Shown here piece by piece: positions 43,744 to 53,889 of a stretch of DNA of 64,000 nt (within the stretch, counting starts at the first letter, position 1; every line of letters begins with the position of its first letter). Both the position numbers and the translations under genes were made by a program. Origin of the DNA: Hortaea werneckii (lineage: Eukaryota; Ascomycota; Dothideomycetes; Mycosphaerellales; Teratosphaeriaceae). The stretch is from assembly GCA_037044905.1 (NCBI GenBank), contig JBAOKB010000162.1, forward strand, positions 248,001-312,000, written 5' to 3'. Under the pieces are notes generated by a model. The model did not search any database. It had not been told where the DNA came from and saw only the letters and a list, made by a program, of their open reading frames with translations.

Positions 43744-44541
43744 TGTGGCGTTGATGATGTGTTATCCTGGTTTCGATGTGTTTGCGAATGGCTTAGGGTG
43801 ACTGGAAACACCGTTCAGATGTAGACGGACTTGACTCTGCAGATGGGATAAGTGTGGTTGCAGTCACGATATGTCACTTGACATGAACTTGTACTGTGGA
43901 TGAGAGAGAAAGCTACCATCGCCTGGACCCAAAGCTTAAATAATCACAACCACAATGACCTAGTAAACTTACCGAGGATGCGCGGAGGCTGCTTGACACT
44001 TTCCAATGTTTACAGGCACATTTTTCATCACGATGAAGCCCGGATTGAAGAAGACGGCAGCCAGTGCCTACCACAATGTGAAATGCTCATCAAGAACTAT
44101 TCCCAGCAAGCCCAGCAAGCCCAGCATGCGACGGCTTCTTGCCTTGCAGCTCGCGCGGATGAAAGCATGGAGCTGAAGGATTCCACATCGTCACCCCGCA
44201 GCTTGCCGCAATACCCCGCCGCCCAATACGTCCATATCAAGGCAAGCTAGTGCACTGTATCACTGAATTCAGGTACGGCCATTCATGGATTGGCTGGAGG
44301 ATTGCATTGGCATCTGTAGCTTGGCTGGTGCTCACGAGGATGCGGTCGGCAGACTGAAGATGATAAGAACTCTAGCCTTCCAGCTGCGAGTTAGACACCT
44401 TGGTAAGTGCTCATTGTTCAGTGCACAGTACTGTGCAGTGGCTTGTAGAGGTAGGTAAAAAGCGCCATTCGCTGTCTGTATCTGGAAGTGCATCTATCGC
44501 ACATCGGATTCATCTCGTTGCCATTCTTCACATCCATCGAC
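43744..44541. other. Intergenic, divergent
   Basis: About 800 bp between two divergent starts. A short CCCAGCAAG triplication lies at about 44101-44127. No gene supported. Confidence 0.5.
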
Positions 44542-46396
44542 ATGCTCATTCTCAGTGGAGCCTGGGCTGCAGCGGCCGTCCTGACATTCAAGATGGTGGC
44601 AGCGGACGAATACACAGCATGGGCTAGTGTCATCTTTTCGCGAGGCGGCGAGCGTACGCCAGAAGTCCTTGGTCATCTTCCGACGGTTCTCACCTCACTG
44701 GGAGCCCAACAAATGTATCAGAGTGGCAGCTTCTTCCGCGACCGCTACATTACCAGCAGCCTTGATCTGATGTCCTCTGATGGTGACGATACGACTTTGC
44801 AAGACCTCTCACCGGACAGCATTGATCCTCTGCAGGTCTATGTAGCTGCTCTAGACGACCAATGGACATTGGCAAGTGCCCAGGCGTTCATGCAAGGCTT
44901 GTATCCGCCGTACACGCTCAACGACAGTATCGCAGAGTCGTTGGAGTCCTCGCAGATGATCGCAAACGGGTCATACATCGACTATCCCCTTGGCGGCTAC
45001 CAGTATCCACGCATCCATGCCTTTAGCAGTGCAGACGTAGAGTTTCCCCTACCTAGGCGGCTCGCTGAGTTGTCCGGCCTTCAACAAGCAGGCGCTGGAC
45101 TATAGGGATTCGAAGGATTTCCGGGAGACCCAGGCAGAATCCAAGAGCATGTACGAAGCTATTGGCGAGCCGTTGTTGTCCGATACTCTTATCGAAGGTG
45201 CTTGGGACTATTACAATGCATATGCCATCTATGACTACATCAATTACCGCAACACCCACAATAGAAGCACCGCTACTTTGTTAGACAGAGCCTCAATACA
45301 ACGGCGGAGCTTCCAATTCCAGTTCTATGGACCGCCTGCGATGGTATGCAGACCAGCAGCAATATGCCCAACTAGGCAACCTCGACGCAGCCAACGCCTT
45401 TGCCGCAGACACTCCGTCCTGGCCAGGCGACGTCTCCGGTCCATCTCGACTATCGCAGGGAACATGCTGGCCGCAAAACTCCTCGGCCAGTTACAGCTTG
45501 CCATCCAGTTCCAGGCGCAGATGTACAAACTGTCCGTCTTATTTGGCGACTTCGAGCCACTACTATCGTTTTTCGCCTTGAACAAACTCCCCGAACGCAA
45601 CGTCAACTTCTACGGCCTACCGGACTTCGGCTCAACAGCTGTCCTCGAACTCTTCTCTTGGACGAACAATACTGCCGGCGGCGCATCCTTCCCAACCAGT
45701 ACAGATGATCTCTACGTCCGCTTCTGGTTCCGCAACGGCACTCAGGACTCAAATGAATACGACAATAGGGTGTTCAGGCAGTATGGCCTCTTCAACCGCG
45801 GGCCGAGTCAGATGGACATGAGCTGGGCTGAGTTTGAGAGGGGGATGTATAGGATCTTGTTGCCGAGCATGGGGGACTGGTGTCTGCAATGCGGCGCGGC
45901 CAATGTCTTCTGCTCGGCATGGAACAGCTCGCTCAGCGTGGCGAGTACTGCCACAACGACGACGAATACCAGCTCGTCTGGAAGTTCCTCGCGACTAGCG
46001 CCGGCTGTTGCAGGTGTCATCGGAGCCGTGGTTGCTTTGGTAGTTGCAGGACTGATTTTCACGGCCGTGATGCTGCTGGGAGGAGTACGCCTACGGCGCG
46101 TGGAGAAGAGCCCCAAGAGCGATTTGGGCGGGTTTAAAGGGAGTCAGAAGCTGGCTTCGGACAGGGACTTGACTGTGCCCAAGGGAGGCGCTATTGGTGC
46201 GACTGTGGAACGATCGAATGTCAGCCCGACTTATCCGATGGGGCATGAGAGAGTGGGCAGTTGGGAGATGAAGCAAGCGGATGCAGCGCAACGGATGGAT
46301 GCTGAAGCCATGCAAACGAGTAGGAGATCGAGTATGGAGGACGACGAGAGAGTCAATCCTTTCAGAGATCCTGTCAGGGCTGACGAACGCGTTTGA
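44542..46396 (+). CDS. Histidine-acid-phosphatase-like type I membrane protein, probably catalytically degenerate
   Basis: Start ATG 44542; N-terminal signal sequence (MLILSGAWAAAAVLTF). The phosphatase fold is recognisable from SVIFSRGGERTPEVLGHLPTVLTSLGAQQMYQSG, ALDDQWTLASAQAFMQGLYPP, SCPAFNKQALDY, MLAAKLLGQLQLAI and YRILLPSMGDWCLQCGAANVFC. The signature RHGxRxP is here R-G-G-E-R-T-P (codons 34-40), so the nucleophilic His is replaced by Gly. The later His-Asp motif appears as LPDFGSTAVLEL with no His. After a Ser/Thr-rich stretch comes a transmembrane helix (AGVIGAVVALVVAGLIFTAVMLL) and a cytoplasmic tail. The frame changes at CCCC 45046-45049, near 45280-45290 and near 45441. Confidence 0.75.
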
Positions 46397-46997
46397 GAAC
46401 ATGTTAGGAGAGGCTTCTACGGGTTGCAAGTCATGTTTTCCGAGCTGTTTGTTCGTTGTATGAATCTGCTTTCGATGCGACTTTTGGTGCTTTTATATAC
46501 GCGCGATACCAATAGTTCGTTCGGCCATGATGAAGAATCCCAGTGAAGAAGAGATCACGCTGCAGCTTCTTGACACGCACCCCATGGGCAGGCCCGGGAT
46601 CGCGTTGTAGTCGCCAGAAACATGCTTCTAGTGGACGCTTCGGGACCCTCCGGTAGTCTAGCTAACCACAAAGTAAAGGCCAACGGCGTGAGGCTGCGCA
46701 ACATGAAAGTTCAGCAGGCGGTAAATACAGGTACATCGTGGGCCTACTAACCTTGGCCTTGGTTTCCCCTCCCCAGGGCTATCTGATGACTCCAAAAACG
46801 CCACGCTCCTGACACTCTCCTTTTCCAGTTCCACTGTACCCCTGCGCTAAATCCGAAGACCTTTCAGTGATTCCCTCGGAACTTCTATGGCCATTTCGAT
46901 GAGGTGGTGGCATCGCACCAGACGTGTGCGTGATGGTAATTCTTTCAAGTTCCTTGTCCGGCTAGTGTTTCCTTGCAAAAGAGACTCGCATTTCTTT
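46397..46997. other. Intergenic, convergent 3' regions
   Basis: About 600 bp; nothing supported. Confidence 0.5.
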
Positions 46998-47435
46998 TTA
47001 ACCCGCCATCTCCGTATCCCCGTTCGTCTGCTTCTGCTTCCGCCCGGAGATCCACAATACGTTGTTACATCTGCGTTATCCCACGTCAGCCTCGCCCTAA
47101 TCCTCTTTCCCAATCGCAAACTACGACATCCCCTTTCCCTCCAGGATCTGAACTCTGTTTCTTCCTTACCTTATCAGCACCTGTCCCAGAGCCCCCGTGT
47201 TCTTGCCATTGACCCATTCCTCGGCGCCGCTGAGCTGGATGTTCATGTAGCTGTCGACGGAGACCAGACGGCCGGTGTATTCAGTCTGGCCCCATTTCAA
47301 GCGGATGATGACTTCGTCGTTGACGAGCTGCTGGAGCATCGGACGCGGGTTGAGTGGGACGAACTGTAGGCACTAAAATCAGCGGACGGCTTCTTGCATG
47401 GGTTGGGGATTTGTGAGTAGAGGACGTACCGCCAT
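46998..47435 (-). CDS. SMX3: Spliceosomal Sm protein F
   Basis: Core Sm-ring protein of the U1, U2, U4 and U5 snRNPs, 90 residues. Start ATG 47435. The first exon is only six bases (ATGGCG, 47430-47435), then intron 47364-47429, exon 47170-47363, intron 47071-47169, and a last exon to the stop at 46998. The joined protein reads MAFVPLNPRPMLQQLVNDEV, then IIRLKWGQTEYTGRLVSVD, SYMNIQLSGAEEW, and the Sm2 motif LIRCNNVLWISGRK across the second intron. All Sm1 and Sm2 landmarks are in place and the frame is clean. No long ORF reveals this gene; it appears only after splicing. Confidence 0.94.
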
Positions 47436-47895
47436 TGTGGATGTGATCTCAAGTTGAAGTGACGGTCGACGTGCTCTGCTCGCATGATTCGCGACTTCGT
47501 GATTCGTGAAGCTTTGCGACACGGGAATTTCCGCTTCCGCGACTCTAGAGCTGCGAGGCGAGAGCGCATCACGTGACGCTTGCGGTTCGGCTGCCTTTTA
47601 TGGGATTCTTTTATTTGCTTCGGTTTACTACTCCTGCCTCAGGTGCTTCCATTCATCCGAACCGACAAGCGTGGGAGCGAGTGGGATTTCAACGGGAATT
47701 GTGGTGAAATGATAAGACTTCTACAAAATGCAAACATCACATTCATCTAAATTAAACGCTCTTTCTTACAATCCGGTTCGCCAGAAGACACAGCATTCCG
47801 GAGACATATCACAGCCAGTCCCTCTATGTACTCCCCATGACCATGCACATCATCATAAAATAACCTGCTTCCCTTTGTTTTAGGGTGACTGGCTT
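47436..47895. other. Intergenic between the SmF start and the ACL2 stop
   Basis: 460 bp with the SmF promoter. No gene seen. Confidence 0.5.
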
Positions 47896-49499
47896 TTAAC
47901 CCTCAAACTCTTTGATGCTGTCGTTCATCTTCCCAGGCACCAGCGCCAAAGGCACGATACCGGAGACGTGCATCTCAGGACCGAAGACGTGCATGTCCAG
48001 GCCAAGCTCAACACCGACCGCCTTGATGTTCTTGAGACCTTCCTGGTAGTTAGGACCGGCGCGACGGACCCAGATGTGGACGTTGTGCTCGATGAGGAGA
48101 GGTGCGACCTCACGGATGGCGCGGATGACACCCTTGAACGTGGATGCGACCTATCAATTAATGTCAGCTGACTGTTACCTTGATTGCGGAGAGATACTGG
48201 CCTAGGGGATGAGGGACTTACGTTGGTGAAGTTGGCAATACCGCCACCAATGAACAGGACCTTGCCAGTTGGGCTCATGGGAGCGCGGAGCATCAGGTCA
48301 AGCACAGTACGGGCGTAGTGGAAGGTCTGCGTCTCAGTGGGAGCACCGGAGTACTCGCCGTAGTTTGCCAGCTCAGAAGCGTAACCAGCGGAGGCAATGG
48401 CGTCGGCGTACACGACGGAAGCACCGCCACCAGCGACCAGAGTCCAAACACGACCTTGCGAGTTCAGGATGGTCAGCTTGAGCGAAGCACCAGTCTTCGC
48501 GTCCATCTCGGAAATGTAGGCCTCCTCCTTGCTCAGCTCACGGCCGAAAGGTGCCGGGAACTCCATTGGTGGACCAGCGTCAACTGTCACCTTGCCGTCT
48601 CCCTTGCCAGCGACCACTGGAATGCCGAGCGCAGCGGGGCACGAGCGACAGCCCACTTCACGCCACACTCGAACTCAGCAGTCTGGTCAAGCTTAGCAGC
48701 CAAGTCGAGGAAGTGGACCTCTGCGGAGGTAACCTCCTTGTTGGGAATGACGACCAGCGGGTTGATCTCAAGGTAGGTGAACTGGCAGTCGACGTAGACG
48801 GCGTAGAGGCGGGAGATGAAGTCAATGAGCACTGGGTGGACGCCCTTGGGGACCTTGCTGAGGAGGCCAGCGGCGATCTCCTCGTTGCTTGGGTACTCGC
48901 TGAGGTCCACCGGGATCAGCAGCTTCTCGGCCTTTGCGTCGACATCACCGACGTCAATACCACCCTCGTGGTAGAAGAGGATCCAGTCACCCTTGGAATG
49001 TCATGTTAGCAGGCGCTCTTTGCGGCCATTCGCGAAGCTTGCTGGATTTCTTACTTACCTCACGCACGGAGTTGATGTTGATGTAGTACTCGGTCTCCTG
49101 CGGGTGCGGCACAAACGGCTCAACAAGGAAATTCCTCAGCTTGCCCTCAATGTGCTCGACCTTCTGGACCTTGTTCGCTCTCGCCTCGATCCATTCTCTC
49201 GCCTCTGCCCATGTTGCGTTCAGCTTCAGGAGACCGGACTTTCCTCTCCGCTTGATGAGCTGGTCTGGCTTCGCGACGAACTTGGCACCCGGTGCCAGCA
49301 GGAAGGGGTAGGTAGCCTCAGCGGCATCTAAGACACCCTTGACGTCGTCACCCTCTTCGAAGTGGATGGATGCGAGCTTGGCGGGTGGGTTGTGCGTAGC
49401 CTGGGCTGGGAGGGGCGTAGGCTTGATGACGGGGGCGCGGGTGAGGTGGTAGTTCAGGACAGCCTTGCCGTCGGCCTCGAGGATAGACTTGGCGGACAT
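47896..49499 (-). CDS. ACL2: ATP-citrate synthase subunit 2 (ACL2)
   Basis: ATP-grasp/citrate-binding subunit of the two-subunit fungal ATP-citrate lyase, which makes cytosolic acetyl-CoA. Start ATG 49499 (MSAKSILEADGKAVLNYHL). Introns 48992-49058 and 48151-48221. Landmarks: KFVAKPDQLIKRRGKSGLL, VEPFVPHPQETEYYININSVRE, GDWILFYHEGGIDVGDVDAKA, TYLEINPLVVI, then TLVAGGGASVVYADA and FIGGGIANFTN, ending GKMNDSIKEFEG. The frame changes at GGGG 48636-48639 (+ strand), where one more base gives ARAPAALGIPVVAGKGDG. It is divergent from ACL1, which encodes its partner subunit. Confidence 0.95.
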
Positions 49500-51347
49500 G
49501 TTGTGCGGTGGTGGTTATGTGTGGAGGTGAAGGGAGGTGGGTGGTGGTGGATGGAAAGGCTGCAGCGTAGTAGAGTAAGCAGGTGCTCAAAGGCAGCAAT
49601 TGATGAGTGCCCGCACGAACAAGACGAGGGGGTGGATGTGTCAATGGCGGTCGCAGTGTAGTGCAGGCCGCAAAAAGTGTGATGGAGTGAGGATTGCCAG
49701 GTGCGAGCGGTGAGAAAGCTAGCTGAAGCTGACGGGCGATGCTCTCTCCGCGACGCTGGCTCCGCATGGCGCTCGCTCTCGTCTGTTGGGGAGCTTTCGG
49801 GCTTCTGCTCGCGTGTGCTCTGCTCGGCCCGCGCGTTTTCGGTGTGCTATTTCTTACCTGGGTCTGCTCGCTTCGGAAATTGGGGCGTGGGCTACCGTAC
49901 AATTGTCCTCTTCTGCAACGGCTGCTCGGAGGTGAGACAGGCTGTACGGTGGGCAGGTCAGTCCCCTGGCGGCGGAACTTTTTCTCGCGCCATGTTGGAT
50001 GAGGGGCGTGCGTGGGCTGCTAAGAATAAAGTAGACGCCGGCCCGCTGGCTTTGCTTACCTTAAGTTTCGAAGTGGTAAGATCTTTTGAGACGAAGGATT
50101 GATTACTGCGGTTGATGAGTTGTAATGGAGGTGGCTGCTCGCGGAAGTGGTCGCGAAAGGGAGAGACGATTGTGGACAGCAGAGAAGACCGATGATATGA
50201 GCACCAAGCGCACAACCCCACTCCCATCTGCCTTTTGTTGTCCAAAGGGGTACATTTCGCGAATCTGGTTGATGGACCTAGCGTCGGTTGAGCCCACGAC
50301 CGGCCGCGGGACGATCTCGCCGCTCGGACCTTTGCAATTATTCTGCCCCTCGTCGGGCCTGCAGGGTCATGAACTCATCACCTCATGATAGGTGCCTTTC
50401 CATCACGCACGAGACGGCTCCAAACACGGTGGAACTCGAATAGATGTGGTCATAGAGCTGCAGCGCCTCCGGTCATGCTCTCTGCATCGCCATGGACTTG
50501 CCGCGGACGGGTTGGCTCACGGGATTCACTCTCGAGTCAAACAGCGTCTCAGCCCCTAGGAGGGAGCTGTAAATAATCAACAATGCGGAGAACGGGCCAA
50601 AACTTCTGTCAACATCAGCCCACTATCTCCACACGTTTGGCCAGGCACAGGCACAGGCACACGAGCAAAATCTTGCGACATCCCCGAGGAGCACCACCGC
50701 ATGTAGGTAGGTACAACAATATCTAGGTAGGGAGTGCGAACAAGGTGAGATGCAAGCACCACGCGTTGGCAGCCGCGCAGGCATAACATCCCGGCTCCAA
50801 TATTCCCGAATCAGGAACATGTACTATGTAGTGGTAGAATCATACGTTGGAGACCCGTCGTATCCTTTTTCGCCCTCCGAGAATCGCATTGGATGAGGCT
50901 AGCGCCGTTTTACCCTGCGCCGCCGACAGCTTGCGCGCTCGGGTGAGATCAACGCTTGAACTGCGGAACGAACACCTTTGCGACAGCAATTGCCTCGTCG
51001 CCCTTCGTCCCATCCATCCTCCCTGCTGCTCTCACTACTATCCCGCCGTCCACACCCATACCACACCCGTAAGTGCCATCCATCCCCTTGGTCCAGTGGA
51101 ATCGCCGTGATAGGACCCCCGAAAAAAAATCCAACGGCCCCAGGATCCTGCCACAACAAAGCTCCTGAAGCTCTAAACTTAGCCCACCGCCGTCAGCAAT
51201 ACTGCTCACCGACGAAACTGCACTTCTGCCATACCGGGCCTCGCTATTGTTTGGACTTGATTCTGACAGAACACTTTTTACAGCTCCTCTCCTCCATCCT
51301 TGAGAACCCCAACGAAAGAGTAGGACATTTCACATACCTCCTTCACA
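49500..51347. promoter_or_regulatory. Divergent ACL2-ACL1 promoter region (about 1.85 kb)
   Basis: It separates two genes whose products must be made in equal amounts. No credible gene lies inside. Pyrimidine- and purine-rich stretches flank both starts. A CCAAT lies near 50793; I cannot assign specific sites with confidence. Confidence 0.55.
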
Positions 51348-53484
51348 ATGGCTCCTACAGCAGTGCCCAACGGCACAGGCTCTGCGAACGACAACATCCA
51401 GCGCTTCACTGCCCCGAGCAGGTCTATGAGCCCAACCCCAGAGCACACTCTCTTCCACCCCAAGACGAGATGTTTTGTCTAGTAAGTTCTCCAAATCGAG
51501 CCTCTCCAAATGGCCAATGGCTAACAGCTGTGTAGCGGTCTGCAGCCCCGAGCTGTCCAGGGTATGCTCGACTTCGACTTCATCTGCAAGCGCAAGACGC
51601 CTTCAGTAGCAGGCATCATCTACACCTTCGGTGGCCAGTTCGTTAGCAAGATGTACGACCTCCTCTTGTCAAGAAATACCATGAGCTGCAAGCTGACAGT
51701 TGCCCAGGTACTGGGGTACATCTGAGACTCTCCTCCCCGTCTACCAGTCCTCAGACAAGGCCATGTCCAAGCACTCAGACGTGGACACCGTTGTCAACTT
51801 CGCCTCCTCCCGTTCCGTCTACCAGAGCACCATGGAGCTCATGGAGTACCCTCAGATCAAGTGCATTGCCATCATCGCTGAGGGTGTACCGGAGCGACGC
51901 GCACGTGAGATCCTCCACGTCGCCAAGAAGAAGGGCGTCACCATCATTGGCCCGGCCACCGTTGGTGGTATCAAGCCAGGCGCGTTCAAGATTGGTAACA
52001 CTGGTGGTATGATGGACAACATCGTGGCTTCCAAGCTGTACCGCAAGGGTTCCGTCGGTTACGTCTCCAAGTCCGGCGGTATGTCCAACGAGCTCAACAA
52101 CATCATTTCGCAAACCACGGATGGTGTGTACGAGGGCGTGGCCATTGGTGGTGACAGGTACCCTGGTACCACTTTCATCGACCACTTGCTGCGTTACCAG
52201 CAGGACCCGGAGTGCAAGATCCTTGTGCTCCTTGGTGAGGTTGGTGGTGTCGAGGAGTACCGCGTGATTGAGGCCGTCAAGAACGGCACCATCACTAAGC
52301 CCGTCGTTGCATGGGCTATCGGTACCGTTGCTGGCATGCTGACGACCGAAGTGCAATTCGGTCACGCTGGCTCTTTCGCCAACTCTCAGCTCGAGACGGC
52401 CAACACCAAGAACTCGAGCATGAAGGAAGCTGGCATCCACGTCCCAGAGACCTTCGAGGACCTGCCAGCTGTGCTTGCTCAGGTCTACCAGGACACCGTC
52501 AAGAAGGGCATGATCAAGCCTCAGCCAGAGCCGGCTGTGCCCAAGATCCCCATTGACTACTCCTGGGCCCAGGAGCTCGGTCTCATCCGTAAGCCAGCTG
52601 CTTTCATTTCTACCATCTCCGACGACCGTGGCCAGGAGCTGCTCTACGCTGGTATGCCGATCTCAGACGTTTTCAAGGAGAACATTGGTATTGGTGGTGT
52701 CATGTCTCTTCTTTGGTTCCGCCGCAGACTGCCTGACTACGCTGGCCGCTTCCTTGAGATGGTGCTCATGCTTACCGCTGACCACGGTCCCGCTGTGTCT
52801 GGTGCCATGAACACGATCATTACGACCCGTGCTGGAAAGGACTTGATCTCTGCGCTTGTCTCTGGTCTGCTGACTATTGGCTCCCGTTTCGGTGGTGCTC
52901 TCGACGGTGCTGCTGATGAGTTCACTCGCGCATACGACAAGGGTCTTAGCCCGCGTGACTTCGTTGACACCATGAGGAAAGAGAACAAGCTCAGTAAGTC
53001 TAGCGACCGCATCCTACCTATACATATAGATTGCTAACAAATAACAGTCCCTGGTATTGGCCACCGTGTCAAGTCCCGCAACAACCCTGACCTCCGTGTC
53101 ACCCTCGTCAAGGAGTTCTGCCAGCAGAACTTCCCATCGACCAAGCTCCTCGATTACGCCATCGCTGTCGAGAGTGTTACCACCTCCAAGAAGGACAACC
53201 TCATTCTCAACGTCGACGGTTGCGTTGCTGTTTGCTTCGTCGACCTGCTCAGAAACTGCGGCGCTTTCAGCGCAGAGGAGGCGGAAGATTACCTCAAGAT
53301 GGGTGTGCTGAACGGTCTGTTCGTGCTTGGTCGTTCCATCGGTCTCATTGCCCACTTCTTGGACCAGAAGAGACTGCGCACTGGTCTGTACAGACACCCA
53401 TGGGACGACATCACCTACCTGCTCCCTGAGCTGGGTCGTGGTGCTCCGGGCCACGAGGGCCGTGTTGAGGTCAATGTCAAGTAG
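51348..53484 (+). CDS. ACL1: ATP-citrate synthase subunit 1 (ACL1)
   Basis: CoA-ligase and citrate-synthase-like subunit of ATP-citrate lyase. Start ATG 51348 (MAPTAVPNGTGSANDN). Introns 51482-51535, 51653-51707 and 52994-53047; 657 residues, frame clean throughout. Landmarks: GMLDFDFICKRKTPSVAGII, KKKGVTIIGPATVGGIKPG, GSVGYVSKSGGMSNE, GTVAGMLTTEVQFGHAGSFA (the phosphohistidine region, His in FGHAG), LTADHGPAVSGAMNTI and PGIGHRVKSRNNPDLRV of the citrate-synthase-like part. It ends GHEGRVEVNVK. The intact frame contrasts with its partner ACL2. Confidence 0.96.
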
Positions 53485-53889
53485 ACTTTTCACTTCTTCT
53501 TGGCTTGACGCGCTCGCTTTTGCTGCATGATTTGGCGGGAAAGGCACTGGAGTTGGAATGGACATGAACAATTAGACGCACGCGTATGAGGGGTGTAGTG
53601 ATATGTGCCCGCAATGTACAGGGCTGGAAAGCTCAGAACTTTTCTAATTCAAATAAGATTTTGACATTATGTGGATGCATCTACTTGCAGTGTCATGTTC
53701 CCGTGATTCTTTTACCTCGTCTCTTGCTGTCGGTGATGTGTTGTCCAAAAGTGTTCCGATCACCTGGTAGCGAGGGCACCCAACATGGAAGGTGCTTCTC
53801 GACGCGTCGCCCCACTTCAGCACGCGTCGCAACTTCAACCTCGATATTACTTGCATCTTGACTTCACGTCGGACACGGCACACGGAACA
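53485..53889. other. Intergenic / 5' leader of the AT-hook gene
   Basis: About 400 bp. The reading frame of the AT-hook gene stays open back to an ATG at 53785, but the 35 residues it adds look unlike the family start, so I treat it as leader. Confidence 0.5.

Noticed and set aside
46887..47369. 160-codon + strand ORF
   Set aside because: Antisense shadow of SmF, whose spliced - strand product is unmistakable.
51775..52440. 221-codon antisense ORF in ACL1
   Set aside because: Shadow of a highly biased conserved coding exon.
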